From NCBI RefSeq assembly GCF_016591715.1, contig NZ_AP024109.1:3038001-3102000 (forward strand): a stretch of DNA of 64,000 bases. The letters run 5' to 3'. Source of the DNA: Mesorhizobium sp. J8. Lineage in GTDB: Bacteria; Pseudomonadota; Alphaproteobacteria; Rhizobiales; Rhizobiaceae. The position numbers were made by a program, and so were the translations under genes. Shown piece after piece: positions 45,487 to 54,122 of this stretch (positions are counted from its first letter, which is position 1; every line of letters starts with the position of its first letter). Under the pieces are notes generated by a model. That model was not told the origin of the DNA. It searched no databases and saw only the letters and a list, made by a program, of their open reading frames with translations.

Positions 45487-46920
45487 ATGTCACACAATCT
45501 GCAGTTCTATATCGACGGCGCCTGGGTCGATCCGGTCGTGCCAAGCACGCTCGACGTCATCGATCCCTCGAACGAAGACGTCTTCGCGCAGATTTCGCTG
45601 GGTTCCAAGGCCGATGTCGACAAGGCGGTGGCCGCCGCCAAGCGCGCCTTCGCGACGTTCGGCTTCACCTCGGTCGAGGAGCGGCTCGATATCCTCAACC
45701 GCGTCATTGAAATCTACAAGAAGCGCAGCAGGGACCTCGCGCTCGCCGTGTCCCGCGAGATGGGCGCGCCACGCCAGATGGCGCTGGACAGCCAGGTCGG
45801 CGTCGGCCAGGCGCATCTGGAAAAGATGGCCGAGGTGCTGGAGAGCTTCCAGTTCCGCCACATCAAGGGCTCCTCGCTGATCGTGAAGGAGCCGATCGGC
45901 GTCGTCGGCCTGATCACGCCGTGGAACTGGCCGCTCAACCAGATCACCTGCAAGGTCGGCCCCGCGCTTGCCGCGGGCTGCACCATGGTGCTCAAGCCTT
46001 CCGAGATCGCGCCGCTCGATGCCGTCATCTTCGCCGAGATCATCGATGAGGCCGGTGTGCCGAAGGGCGTCTTCAATCTCGTCAACGGCGACGGCCCGAC
46101 GGTCGGCCAGGCTTTGGCCAGCCACCCCGATGTCGACATGATGTCCTTCACCGGTTCGACCCGCGCCGGCATCCTGGTCGCCAAGGCGGCGGCCGACACG
46201 GTCAAGCGAGTGCACCAGGAACTCGGCGGCAAGTCGGCCAACATCCTGTTCCCCGATGTCGATCTGGAGCGGGCCGTCACCAAGGGCGTCGCCGGCTGCT
46301 TCTCCAACAGCGGCCAATCCTGCAACGCGCCGACCCGCATGTTCGTGCCGCGCGACCGTCACGACGAGGCGGCAGGCTATGCGAAGAAGGCGGCGGAGAA
46401 ATTCACCGTCGGCCCGGCCGACGCGCCCGCGTCCAAGCTCGGCCCGGTGGTGAGTCAGGTTCAGTTCGACAAGATCCAGGATCTGATCCAAAGCGGTATC
46501 AACGAAGGCGCCACGCTGGTCGCCGGCGGCCCCGGCCGCCCGGCCGAGCTCAATCGCGGTTACTATGTCCGCCCGACCGTCTTCGCCAACGTCACGCACG
46601 ACATGCGCATCGCCAGGGAGGAAATCTTCGGCCCCGTGCTGTCGATCATGCCTTACGACACGGTCGAGCAGGCGGTCGAGCAGGCCAACGACACCGTCTA
46701 TGGCCTGGCCTCCTACATCCAGGCCAAGGACATCGAGAAGGCGCGCGAGGTGGCTGCGCGCATGCGCTCCGGCAATGTCTACATCAACTATCCGACCTGG
46801 GACGCAGGTCTGCCCTTCGGCGGCTACAAGCAGTCCGGCAACGGCCGCGAATATGCCGAATACGGCCTGGAGGATTTCCTCGAGATCAAGGGCATCGCGG
46901 GTTACGAGGCGGCGGAGTAG
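45487..46920 (+). CDS. Aldehyde dehydrogenase family protein
   Basis: 477 residues from ATG 45487; the frame is open to 45331 but the upstream part is not protein-like. The NAD(P) site is GLITPWNWPLNQIT and FTGSTRAG. The general base Glu is in QELGGKSANI and the nucleophile Cys in NSGQSCNAPTRM. The C-terminal AGLPFGGYKQSGNGRE is invariant. It oxidises an aldehyde to its acid; the substrate is not evident. It stands alone between the ACT gene and a good terminator. Confidence 0.92.
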   Translation: MSHNLQFYIDGAWVDPVVPSTLDVIDPSNEDVFAQISLGSKADVDKAVAAAKRAFATFGFTSVEERLDILNRVIEIYKKRSRDLALAVSREMGAPRQMALDSQVGVGQAHLEKMAEVLESFQFRHIKGSSLIVKEPIGVVGLITPWNWPLNQITCKVGPALAAGCTMVLKPSEIAPLDAVIFAEIIDEAGVPKGVFNLVNGDGPTVGQALASHPDVDMMSFTGSTRAGILVAKAAADTVKRVHQELGGKSANILFPDVDLERAVTKGVAGCFSNSGQSCNAPTRMFVPRDRHDEAAGYAKKAAEKFTVGPADAPASKLGPVVSQVQFDKIQDLIQSGINEGATLVAGGPGRPAELNRGYYVRPTVFANVTHDMRIAREEIFGPVLSIMPYDTVEQAVEQANDTVYGLASYIQAKDIEKAREVAARMRSGNVYINYPTWDAGLPFGGYKQSGNGREYAEYGLEDFLEIKGIAGYEAAE

Positions 46921-46967
46921 GGCTCGACTCTTTTTCAGCCGACAATCGCCGAAGCTGAGGAATGGAA

Positions 46968-46996
46968 AAGGCGCGGGTTTCAGCCGCGCCTTTTTT
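46968..46996 (+). terminator. Rho-independent terminator after the aldehyde dehydrogenase
   Basis: AAGGCGCGG (46968-46976) pairs with CCGCGCCTT, closing a short loop, and runs into TTTTTT at 46991-46996. It lies 48 bases after the stop codon. Confidence 0.88.
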
Positions 46997-47296
46997 GTAG
47001 CCTGTCGGTCGCAAACTGCTCCCTATGTTCAACAGCCCCTGCGCGAGCTGATATCTCGCTTGGCCTGGATGAGACGGCCATCCGGATGAGCTCGAAGGAC
47101 CACGGAACGTTCCTTCCTGCCGCCAAGCGGCAATCAACCTGCAATCCACCTGCATATTGGAAAGAACTATAGTTCCGGTTGCTGCGCCAACCGAATAACC
47201 AACCGCGAACAACTCAGTAAAACTCGAACAATCGGTTTGCGCCGGCGTTAACGGGGCGCAGTGCATTCTTGCCGCGTTAAAACCGGTGGGAACGAC
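46997..47296. other. Intergenic region, nothing recognised
   Basis: 300 bases upstream of the exported helical-repeat protein. A short GGAACGTTCC palindrome is present at about 47103-47112. No ORF with coding character and no promoter consensus I can name. Confidence 0.4.
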
Positions 47297-48808
47297 ATGC
47301 GTTTCTGGACAGTCAAAACCTGGGTAGCGTCTTTTCTGGCATCCGTTCTGATGTTGGGCGTGCAATTGGGTGTCGCCTGGGCGGGGCAGCCGTGGCTGGA
47401 AAAGCTCCCAGAGGCGGACCGGCAAAAATTCACGCAGCTTGTCGGCACGGTCGATGGCTGGACCGCCGACAAGGCCGACAAGATCAAGGCCGATCTTCAG
47501 GCCTTCGTCAGCGCGCACCCGGATTTCGTTCCCGCCCGCGTCGAGGCCACCCGCGCGGAGTGGATGAGGATTGCCAGCCGCATGGGAGTTGCCCTGTCGA
47601 GCAAATCCTTCTTCATCGTCTTCGAAGAACTGGAGCGTCTCGACCCTTCCTATCCGCCGGCCTATGTCTATGCGGCGCGGACTTATATCTATTCCGGCTA
47701 TCCGGCCGGCGCCCGCAAGCAGCTCGACAAGGCGCTTGCCCTGGACGCCGCGAACCCTTGGGTCGACCTCACCTGGTCCCTGATGCTCGAGCGGTTGGAT
47801 CACCGTCAGGAGGCGCTGGGGTGGGCCAGGACGGCACTACCCAAGACGGCCGGAAACACCAAGGCGATGGTTGGCGCAATCCTCGCGATCACCAACCTGC
47901 AAGGTGTAACCAGCCACGACGCCGCGATTGCCTTGGCCGATCAGATACTGGCGCTCGAGCCGGACACGGATAGGCTCGCCGAGCTCATCGACGGATGCCT
48001 GTCTGGCTACAGCTACCAGCCGGGTCTGCTGGATGCTCTGACGGAGATCACCAAACGACTTCAAGCCAAGCAAGCCTTGTCGAATGCTCTCTGGTACGAA
48101 ATCGCGCGCCTCGATCTGACCATTGGCTATATGTACAATGATGGCGTCAGGCCTCAATACCGGCCGGACTACGCCGCAGCCGCGATCGTGATCCTCGACA
48201 AGGTCGGCAATGATCCGCAACTTGCGGAGAAAATATGGGGTACCCGATTTGATCTGGCCCTCAGTCTCGGCGACGTCGGGGCCATGACCAAGCTGCTCGA
48301 TGAAGCCGGTCTCAAAGGCTACGATGCCACGTCGGTCGGCTATCACGAAGCTCAGTTGCTGTTTGCGCAGGGCCGCTATGTCGACGTGATGAAGCTTTAC
48401 CAGAGGCGGAATCTTCCCGAGGACACCCTGCTCGCGCTCGCCTATTACTGGGGAGGCGACCGCAATGTCGCTGACAGGATCTACCTGCGCGACCTGGAGG
48501 TGAACGCAACCTCCGGCCCGGCCAATGCCACCTATGCCGGGTTAAGGCTGTTCCGCTTCCGCGACATCGACGGCGCCATCAAATACGGAGAAAAGGCGTA
48601 TTCGCTTTATCCATCCGGCTGGAGCCGTTCGCTGGTGACGACCGCCTGGTTGGTCAAATCGTCCGATTATCTGAAAGCCAACAAGATCAAAGAGGCGAAG
48701 GAGGCTTTCGCGCGCGCCCGCCAGATCGGCATAGATCGCACCTCCCTTCAAAGCTTCTGCAGCAATCTGTGCAACGATATCAGCTTGCCGCTGAGCGAGT
48801 TCCAGTAG
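47297..48808 (+). CDS. Exported helical-repeat (TPR-like) protein
   Basis: 503 residues from ATG 47297, after GGTGGGAA. A Sec signal peptide runs to about residue 30 (WVASFLASVLMLGVQLGVAWAG). The mature protein is mainly helix pairs of TPR type, including YPPAYVYAARTYIYSGYPAGARKQLDKAL and WVDLTWSLMLERLDHRQEALGWA. No enzymatic motif is visible and no partner gene is adjacent. Its 3' end has a decayed copy at about 49808-49959, so this locus has undergone a local duplication. The role is unknown; a periplasmic scaffold is the most likely form. Confidence 0.78.
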   Translation: MRFWTVKTWVASFLASVLMLGVQLGVAWAGQPWLEKLPEADRQKFTQLVGTVDGWTADKADKIKADLQAFVSAHPDFVPARVEATRAEWMRIASRMGVALSSKSFFIVFEELERLDPSYPPAYVYAARTYIYSGYPAGARKQLDKALALDAANPWVDLTWSLMLERLDHRQEALGWARTALPKTAGNTKAMVGAILAITNLQGVTSHDAAIALADQILALEPDTDRLAELIDGCLSGYSYQPGLLDALTEITKRLQAKQALSNALWYEIARLDLTIGYMYNDGVRPQYRPDYAAAAIVILDKVGNDPQLAEKIWGTRFDLALSLGDVGAMTKLLDEAGLKGYDATSVGYHEAQLLFAQGRYVDVMKLYQRRNLPEDTLLALAYYWGGDRNVADRIYLRDLEVNATSGPANATYAGLRLFRFRDIDGAIKYGEKAYSLYPSGWSRSLVTTAWLVKSSDYLKANKIKEAKEAFARARQIGIDRTSLQSFCSNLCNDISLPLSEFQ

Positions 48809-48894
48809 CGGCCCGATGCGATAGAAGCTCCCCAGTTCCCGCGCGGGGCCGACCCATGCCTGCGCTTCAGGAATTCATCCGCCGCGCGAAAGGC

Positions 48895-49161
48895 TCATAG
48901 GTCACGCGCAAGGTGTCGAGGTTGCGGTTTATCCGCGCCCGCCTCGATGATACCGACCATCGCCCGGGTAAATTCCACCATGCTGTTTGCGGTAATCGCG
49001 GCGTTGTCGGGGGATTGACCGATGTGCTCGGCCGCTCCGCAACAGGATCGGCGGATGCTGTCGTAGTATGGATCTCTCTCATCGTCTGGCAGTGCCGCCA
49101 AATTCAGGGCGCGACGGTGGATCATGCGCAATAGCTGCGCCAATGCTGTTTCGACACTCAT
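48895..49161 (-). CDS. Small hypothetical protein
   Basis: 88 residues from ATG 49161, which has GGAG seven bases upstream. Upstream in-frame codons to 49431 overlap the promoter area and look non-coding. The sequence is soluble and mostly helical (MSVETALAQLLRMIHRRALNLA and NAAITANSMVEFTRAMVGIIEAG) with a Cys pair (RRSCCGAAEHIG). I do not recognise the family. It is divergent from the zinc-ribbon gene with about 257 bases between. Confidence 0.5.
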   Translation of the reverse strand: MSVETALAQLLRMIHRRALNLAALPDDERDPYYDSIRRSCCGAAEHIGQSPDNAAITANSMVEFTRAMVGIIEAGADKPQPRHLARDL

Positions 49162-49418
49162 GCGTTTGCTCCGCATCGGTCGAGCGTCTCGGCACACCGA
49201 GTGCCGGATCGTCGATCGGGAATTCCCGATTCGAGCACGCTGCACGATAGGCGTTAATACATCGTTGATTGCTAATATATGCGCCCAACAGAAGGAATTG
49301 AGGGAGCGTTGGTGCGGGGGGCAACTTCTGCATGTGACTTCCGTCACGGTTCTGTGCGCAGCGTTTGCTATAGCCTCGCGAAGGCGTGCCGGTACAGCCT
49401 GCTCGGCGAGGAGGGACC

Positions 49419-49625
49419 ATGCCCCTGTCAAATGACCTGCATGACAAGAACTTGATGTTCCAATGTCAACGCTGCTCCAGGACGATCGTCAGGAAGGGCT
49501 CCTGGATCAAGAGCATCAAGACGTTCAGATGCGAAGGGTGCCGATCCGAGGTGCCGATGACATACGGGCACAAACTGGCGATCTTCGAACGGCATCGGCA
49601 CTTGGCCGTGAAGGGCTCGAAATGA
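49419..49625 (+). CDS. Small zinc-ribbon-like protein
   Basis: 68 residues from ATG 49419, with GGAGGGACC immediately upstream. Two CxxC knuckles (FQCQRCSRTIV and FRCEGCRSEV) about 20 residues apart suggest one Zn2+ site, and the intervening stretch is basic (RKGSWIKSIKTF). The tail is basic (KLAIFERHRHLAVKGSK). This could be a nucleic-acid or protein-binding accessory. No function known. Confidence 0.65.
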   Translation: MPLSNDLHDKNLMFQCQRCSRTIVRKGSWIKSIKTFRCEGCRSEVPMTYGHKLAIFERHRHLAVKGSK

Positions 49626-49807
49626 GCGATTGAAGGCTGCCTACGCCGGGACGCGGTTCGGATAGGGCGGCGTCGGCACGCATTCCCATTGGTCGGCGAC
49701 CGACGCGGAGAGAGTGGCTGGGGACCTGGACAGAAATCCAAGTCTTTTCCACCCTGGCCGAAGTCGGCTTCATCGTGCCGACACCTGCCGCGTGGACGAG
49801 GGGATCG

Positions 49808-49959
49808 GCCACCGCCGCCTATGCCGGGTTAAGGCTGTTCCGCTTCCGCGACATCAAGACGGAGAACAGGCGTATTATCCATCCGGCTGGAGCCGTTCGC
49901 TAGTGACGACCGCCTGCTTGGTCAAATCGTCCGATTATCTGAAAGCCAACAAGCTCAAA
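49808..49959 (+). pseudogene. Decayed partial copy of the exported helical-repeat gene
   Basis: This 152-base stretch repeats 48522-48691 of the helical-repeat gene almost exactly in two blocks (through GACATC, then ATCCATCCGGCTGGAGCCG onward). In between it has lost about 19 bases in three small gaps, which shifts the frame. A point change also alters GCTGGTGACG to GCTAGTGACG, giving a TAG when read in the parent frame. No ATG or ribosome binding site serves it. It is a remnant of a tandem duplication. Confidence 0.85.
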
Positions 49960-50180
49960 CATCCCCGCGATAATTTGCGGCGTTGTGGTTTCTGGGTCTT
50001 GGGAAAAATTGCTGTGTTGCCGCTATCGATCGCCCCTCCACAGCATCCTTGATGCAGCGGATTCATCCACTAGTTAATTCCGTGGGCACCGTATTCGCGA
50101 GTTTTTGCCTTGGGCAGCGGCGGTTTAGACGTTCTGACCGCATGCCGCGCAAGCACGGCTGGGCACATTTGGAGACTACC

Positions 50181-50819
50181 GTGCGTCAATCCCTTGGATT
50201 CAGCTTGGCTTATTTTGCATTTGCTTGTTCTATCGCGGTAGCTTGTGCTGGAACTGCAGCCGCCGGCCCGCACGGCGGAGGGCATGATGGTGGCGGCCAT
50301 CAGGGTGATCATGGAGGTCATGGCAGCCACGACAACGGCGGCAAAGGCAAGGGCAAAGGATCTGCCGGCGATCCCGGCGATCCCGTCGGCGACAGCGGCA
50401 GTCCGGCGTCGAACGATGACGGGATCAGCAGCACTCCAACGGCCTCAATACCGTCAACTCCAGCTGCCATTGTCGACCTGTCCACAAACGGCGGACATTC
50501 GCTCGACCTCCCGCCCGCCCTGCAGCCTCTCGAAGACAACACTGTTCTATCAGCAGTCCACCCGATGGAAGCGCTGCCGGGTGTCCCGGATAAGGTCGTT
50601 CGCGCCTGTCAGGACGCAATCGAGCAGGCCGCCGCCAAGTTTGGTGCGGCCATTGTGCGCGTCAGCAGCGCAGGTTCCATACGTCGGTTGAGCCAACGCA
50701 AGATCTCGGCCCCCATTCAGGTCAGCATCGACTATATGCATCAGGGACGGGTGGAGACGCGTCAGGCGCCGGTCGGGTGCGAATTGAACGCGAAAGGTAG
50801 CGTGATCGGTCTGACATAG
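50181..50819 (+). CDS. Exported Gly/His-rich protein of unknown function
   Basis: 212 residues from GTG 50181, with GGAG six bases upstream; an ATG at 50142 is the alternative. The signal peptide (LAYFAFACSIAVACAGTAAA) is followed by a low-complexity Gly/His/Asp region (GPHGGGHDGGGHQGDHGGHG, then GKGKGKGSAG) and a Ser/Pro linker. The C-terminal domain of about 80 residues (VPDKVVRACQDAIEQAAAKF to APVGCELNAKGSVIGL) has two Cys and mixed alpha/beta character. The His-rich segment could bind metal. It is convergent with the coiled-coil gene. Confidence 0.7.
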   Translation: MRQSLGFSLAYFAFACSIAVACAGTAAAGPHGGGHDGGGHQGDHGGHGSHDNGGKGKGKGSAGDPGDPVGDSGSPASNDDGISSTPTASIPSTPAAIVDLSTNGGHSLDLPPALQPLEDNTVLSAVHPMEALPGVPDKVVRACQDAIEQAAAKFGAAIVRVSSAGSIRRLSQRKISAPIQVSIDYMHQGRVETRQAPVGCELNAKGSVIGLT

Positions 50820-50929
50820 CGCAGAGCGCGGAACTCTTTGCGAATTCATCCCCCTTTTCCGGCCTCTGTGTGTTGCGAATGGTGCAGGCCAATGACTGGA
50901 CCTTCACCCTCGTCGCAATCGTTTTGAAT

Positions 50930-53185
50930 TCAATCCGACGTCGGGTGTATTGGCCGGAGGGCAAACGGAAGCGTGATAGTACGCACGCGGACCACCCGCG
51001 AGGAGTTGCGACGCTTGCTGCGCGTTGTCGTCTTCTGGCTGATAGCCTTCATCTGACCGGTGCCGGCCGATGCGCGGCCAGAGCGAGGCTGCTGCGGCGG
51101 CTCAATTTGCGCGCTGCGGCGCTCAGTCCTGAGCTTGTCATTGTCCGCGCGTTTGGCAGCCAGCTCGCGGGCCAGAGAAATAGTGGCTTCGCGCTGGTTG
51201 TCCAGAGCTTCGTTCAGCCTGGCGACCTCTCCTGAAAGTGCTGGGGACGTGCCGCGCTCCAGGCGCGCTTTATTAAGGTCCTCACGGGTCGATGCTGTGG
51301 AAGCGCGTTCCCGTGTCAGAGCCTGCGCGGTCTGGGCTGCGGTCTGCTCGGCACGCTCTCTTGCTGACACAGCCCTGGCTCGTTCCTGTTCAGCCGCGTC
51401 GCGCTCGAGGCGAGCTTTATTAAGGTCCTCATGGATCGATGCTGCGGAAGCGCGTTCCCGTGTCAGAGCCTGCGCGGTCTGGGTTGCGGTCTGCTCGGCA
51501 CGCTCTCTTGCTGACACAGCCCTGGCTCGTTCCTGTTCGGCCGCGTCGCGCTCGAGGAGAGCTTTATTAAGGTCCTCATGGATCGATGCTGCGGAAGCGC
51601 GTTCTCGTGTCAGAGCCTGCGCCGTCTCGGCTGCGGTCTGCTCCGCACGCTCTTTTGCTTTGACCGCGTTGGCTCGTTCCTGTTCAGCCGCGTCGCGCTC
51701 GAGGCGGGCTTTATCGAGGTCCTCGCGGGTCGATGCTGCGGAAGCGCGTTCTCGTGTCAGAGCCTGCGCCGTCTCGGCTGCGGTCTGCTCCGCACGCTCT
51801 TTTGCTTTGACCGCGTTGGCTCGTTCCTGTTCAGCCGCGTCGCGCTCGAGGCGGGCTTTATCGAGGTCCTCGCGAGTCGATGCTGCGGAAGCGCGTTCTC
51901 TGGCGAGGGTCTGCGCAGTCCCGGTTGCGGTCTGCTCCAACCGTTCTCTCGCTGTGGCTGCACCGGTTCGTTCCCGCTCAGCCTTATCCGCGATCGCGGC
52001 CTTGGACAGTTCCATTTCGGCGAGGTCGCCACGAAGGTCCTTCGACTTCCGGCGCTCGTCGTCAAGCGCTCCGTTCACTTGCGCAAGCGAGGCCTTGGCA
52101 CTGGCACGGTCCTCGGCGGCCGTGGCCTGAAGCTGTGAAATTTGCGCCCGCGCTTGGTATAGGTCGCGCGCTATCAATTCGGTTCGCTGACGCTCCAGAT
52201 GAGCAGCCGGCAACTGCGTAACGACATAGTTGATGCTCTCGCCCAGCAGCCTGCGAGCGTCTCCCGCAATGCGCTGCAATGCGTCATACGTGCGGGCTGC
52301 CACGAGTTCGTTGCGCAAACGCTCCCCGTATGCGTTCTCGGCTGCCGCCATGCTTGTCCTCAGCGCGTCGACCTGCTTGCGCGATTCCAAGAGCGCACTC
52401 TGCAGAGAGGCGCTTCTGGCGCGCTCTTCTTCCACAGTTCGGTGCTCCTGGCCGGCCAGATCCCTCGCAGCGGATGCCTGAGCACGAGCAGCCTCGACTT
52501 CAGCCTTGGCAGCCGCGAGATCCGGGCCAGGCGATTGGGCATTCGTACGCCCGTCGCCCTGGGCTGGTCCCTCCGTATCCAATGCAGCGCTCGCCGGAAC
52601 CGCGAAGGATCGCGAAAGATCGGGCTTGGAGGGATTCTGGGCCTGCGAAATGGCGGGGACGCTTTCGACCCAGTTTTGTCTCGTCATCGTATAGCCAAGC
52701 GGCACGGCCAGGCAGATCGTGGCGATGCCCAGGCGTGATAAAAGACCGATAGGCCAGCGAACACGGGGAGGTGACGCCGTAGCGATGTTTGTCGGGGAAG
52801 CGAAGGGATTGGCCAGGTCGCCTGGCGAACTCTCGCAAGCTTCGGAGATCATCTCGAAATGCTCGGTTCGCACCCCGAACTGACGGTAGTTTGCATCCTG
52901 AGGCCGGGCATCCGCATCCGAGGGCACGACAGCCTGGGAAGAACCAGGTCCGGTTGCAAGGTCGACCGGGCGTTCCCAGACCCAAGGAACCTCCTCGAGC
53001 GGAACAGGCTTGCATTCCTTCAGGTAGGCATTTGGTTTCGGGCGACTCCGCAGCACTGCGACAAGGGCATGCCTGAGCACAAGAAAGACGCCAGCCAGTA
53101 CGAGTATCGCAATCGCGCCCGAGATGGCGAGATCTGTGTTATTTGTGTAAATTTCGGCAAGATGATTTGGCATCGTCGTGCCCAT
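50930..53185 (-). CDS. Membrane-anchored coiled-coil protein with 49-residue tandem repeats
   Basis: 751 residues from ATG 53185 (ATG 53173 is possible; no clear ribosome binding site). Hydrophobic helices lie at about 19-42 and 146-166, with a polar linker between them. From about 215 to 660 it is coiled coil rich in Ala, Glu and Arg. Between about 428 and 650 the unit RERASAASTREDLDKARLER and its continuation recurs with a period of 49 residues, exactly seven heptads, in four full copies and a partial. The tail is strongly basic (KKTTTRSKRRNSSRVVRVR-like). It may span the envelope or act as a cytoskeletal scaffold. I know no functional assignment. Confidence 0.78.
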   Translation of the reverse strand: MGTTMPNHLAEIYTNNTDLAISGAIAILVLAGVFLVLRHALVAVLRSRPKPNAYLKECKPVPLEEVPWVWERPVDLATGPGSSQAVVPSDADARPQDANYRQFGVRTEHFEMISEACESSPGDLANPFASPTNIATASPPRVRWPIGLLSRLGIATICLAVPLGYTMTRQNWVESVPAISQAQNPSKPDLSRSFAVPASAALDTEGPAQGDGRTNAQSPGPDLAAAKAEVEAARAQASAARDLAGQEHRTVEEERARSASLQSALLESRKQVDALRTSMAAAENAYGERLRNELVAARTYDALQRIAGDARRLLGESINYVVTQLPAAHLERQRTELIARDLYQARAQISQLQATAAEDRASAKASLAQVNGALDDERRKSKDLRGDLAEMELSKAAIADKAERERTGAATARERLEQTATGTAQTLARERASAASTREDLDKARLERDAAEQERANAVKAKERAEQTAAETAQALTRERASAASTREDLDKARLERDAAEQERANAVKAKERAEQTAAETAQALTRERASAASIHEDLNKALLERDAAEQERARAVSARERAEQTATQTAQALTRERASAASIHEDLNKARLERDAAEQERARAVSARERAEQTAAQTAQALTRERASTASTREDLNKARLERGTSPALSGEVARLNEALDNQREATISLARELAAKRADNDKLRTERRSAQIEPPQQPRSGRASAGTGQMKAISQKTTTRSKRRNSSRVVRVRTITLPFALRPIHPTSD
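51260..51965 (-). repeat. 147-bp tandem repeats inside the coiled-coil gene
   Basis: Repeat boundaries recur at 51260, 51407, 51554, 51701 and 51848, always 147 bases apart. The copies at 51554 and 51701 are identical over most of their length, while 51407 differs at scattered sites and the outermost ones diverge. The mosaic pattern points to stepwise duplication or gene conversion. The period is a multiple of three and of seven codons, so unit gain or loss keeps frame and heptad phase. Confidence 0.92.
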
Positions 53186-54122
53186 GTGGTCTTGGGTGCA
53201 ACTTAAGTTCGCGAAGCGGTGTTTGGGTCTTCTCCCCGATGCTGGCTAGAGCTGCTGCTGCACTCCAAGCTGTCACCGCTTCGGGCCTCCAGTGCCGCGC
53301 GAATGTATTTGTTGCGTTGCGGAGCGCTGTCGTGCGCCGGCAGAAGATGCCGGCGCAGAAGATGTGCGCTCGAACCGAAGCTCGAAGATACCGTGGCCGC
53401 CGGTTGTCGCCGCCATCAATGCCCGAAAAGCCGACTCGCACCTCTCCATCGTCAATATCCCAGAAGTTCTCCCGCGGTGCGTTTCCAATCCGCATTTTGG
53501 GGAGCCCGGACGGTCCATTCTGAACTCTAAGCTAGGTCACAGACCCCCAGGGTCAACCACATCGGCAGTACTTCCGGCCATGCAGAACGGCCATGGTGAT
53601 GCCCGCTCTTTTCGCGGGTCTGAGTCTCCGTTCAAACTCGATAGGCGATCCGAATGTCTGCGCATTGGTCGAACAGACGCGTCTCCTGCGTGAAATCGCT
53701 GCACGGCGAAGCCGGAGAATCGTACATGGGGACGGCGAAAGAAGCTTGTGGAACCAAGTCGTCCACGGGGCATCCGGTTTGGCTGGGGTTCTTGGAAGCT
53801 TTTCGAACTTTCTGGGTCGCGCCTCAGCCCGAATTGCGGGTGCTTATGGACAAAGCCGGACAGTAGATTCGGTCTTCGCGCAAGTGGGGAGGCATCTGTG
53901 CGGACGGCAGCTTCGCGCCTATTTCGGGTCGTGGCGGTCCGTCATTGCCATCCCCTGAAAGCGGACACGGCTTCGGAGCCTCGTCATCTCTCCTGCGCCG
54001 ATTGCGGTAATCGCGCCAGCACATAAAGTCTGGCCACCGACGATTCTCGGCACGGGATGCGGGGGATGATGCGAGAGACCGGCTTCCTAGAAACAGGTAG
54101 CGGGCGTAAGCCAGTGCCGCCC
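53186..54122. other. Mostly non-coding 0.9-kb region
   Basis: Apart from a possible 46-codon gene at 53726-53866, none of the short frames here has convincing composition, ribosome binding sites and family character. A frame on the minus strand from about 53495 has a weak, broken resemblance to small DUF1488-like proteins. No repeat, IS end or RNA gene is recognised. This looks like decayed or regulatory sequence. Confidence 0.45.
53726..53866 (+). CDS. Possible 46-residue small protein
   Basis: ATG 53726 is preceded by GGAG at eight bases. The product starts MGTAKEACGTKSSTGH and ends with an amphipathic segment WLGFLEAFRTFWVAPQPELR. The hydrophobic/aromatic helix is reminiscent of short rhizobial peptides of unknown role. 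Coding status is unproven: the frame is short and overlaps other small frames. Confidence 0.35.
   Translation: MGTAKEACGTKSSTGHPVWLGFLEAFRTFWVAPQPELRVLMDKAGQ

Noticed and set aside
51060..52130. Plus-strand repetitive frame opposite the coiled-coil gene
   Set aside because: It is the reverse of the 147-bp repeats and gives a Ser/Arg/Leu/Cys repeat with no family character.
53139..53495. Minus-strand frame with weak resemblance to DUF1488-like proteins
   Set aside because: The resemblance breaks across frames and is too short to support even a pseudogene call.
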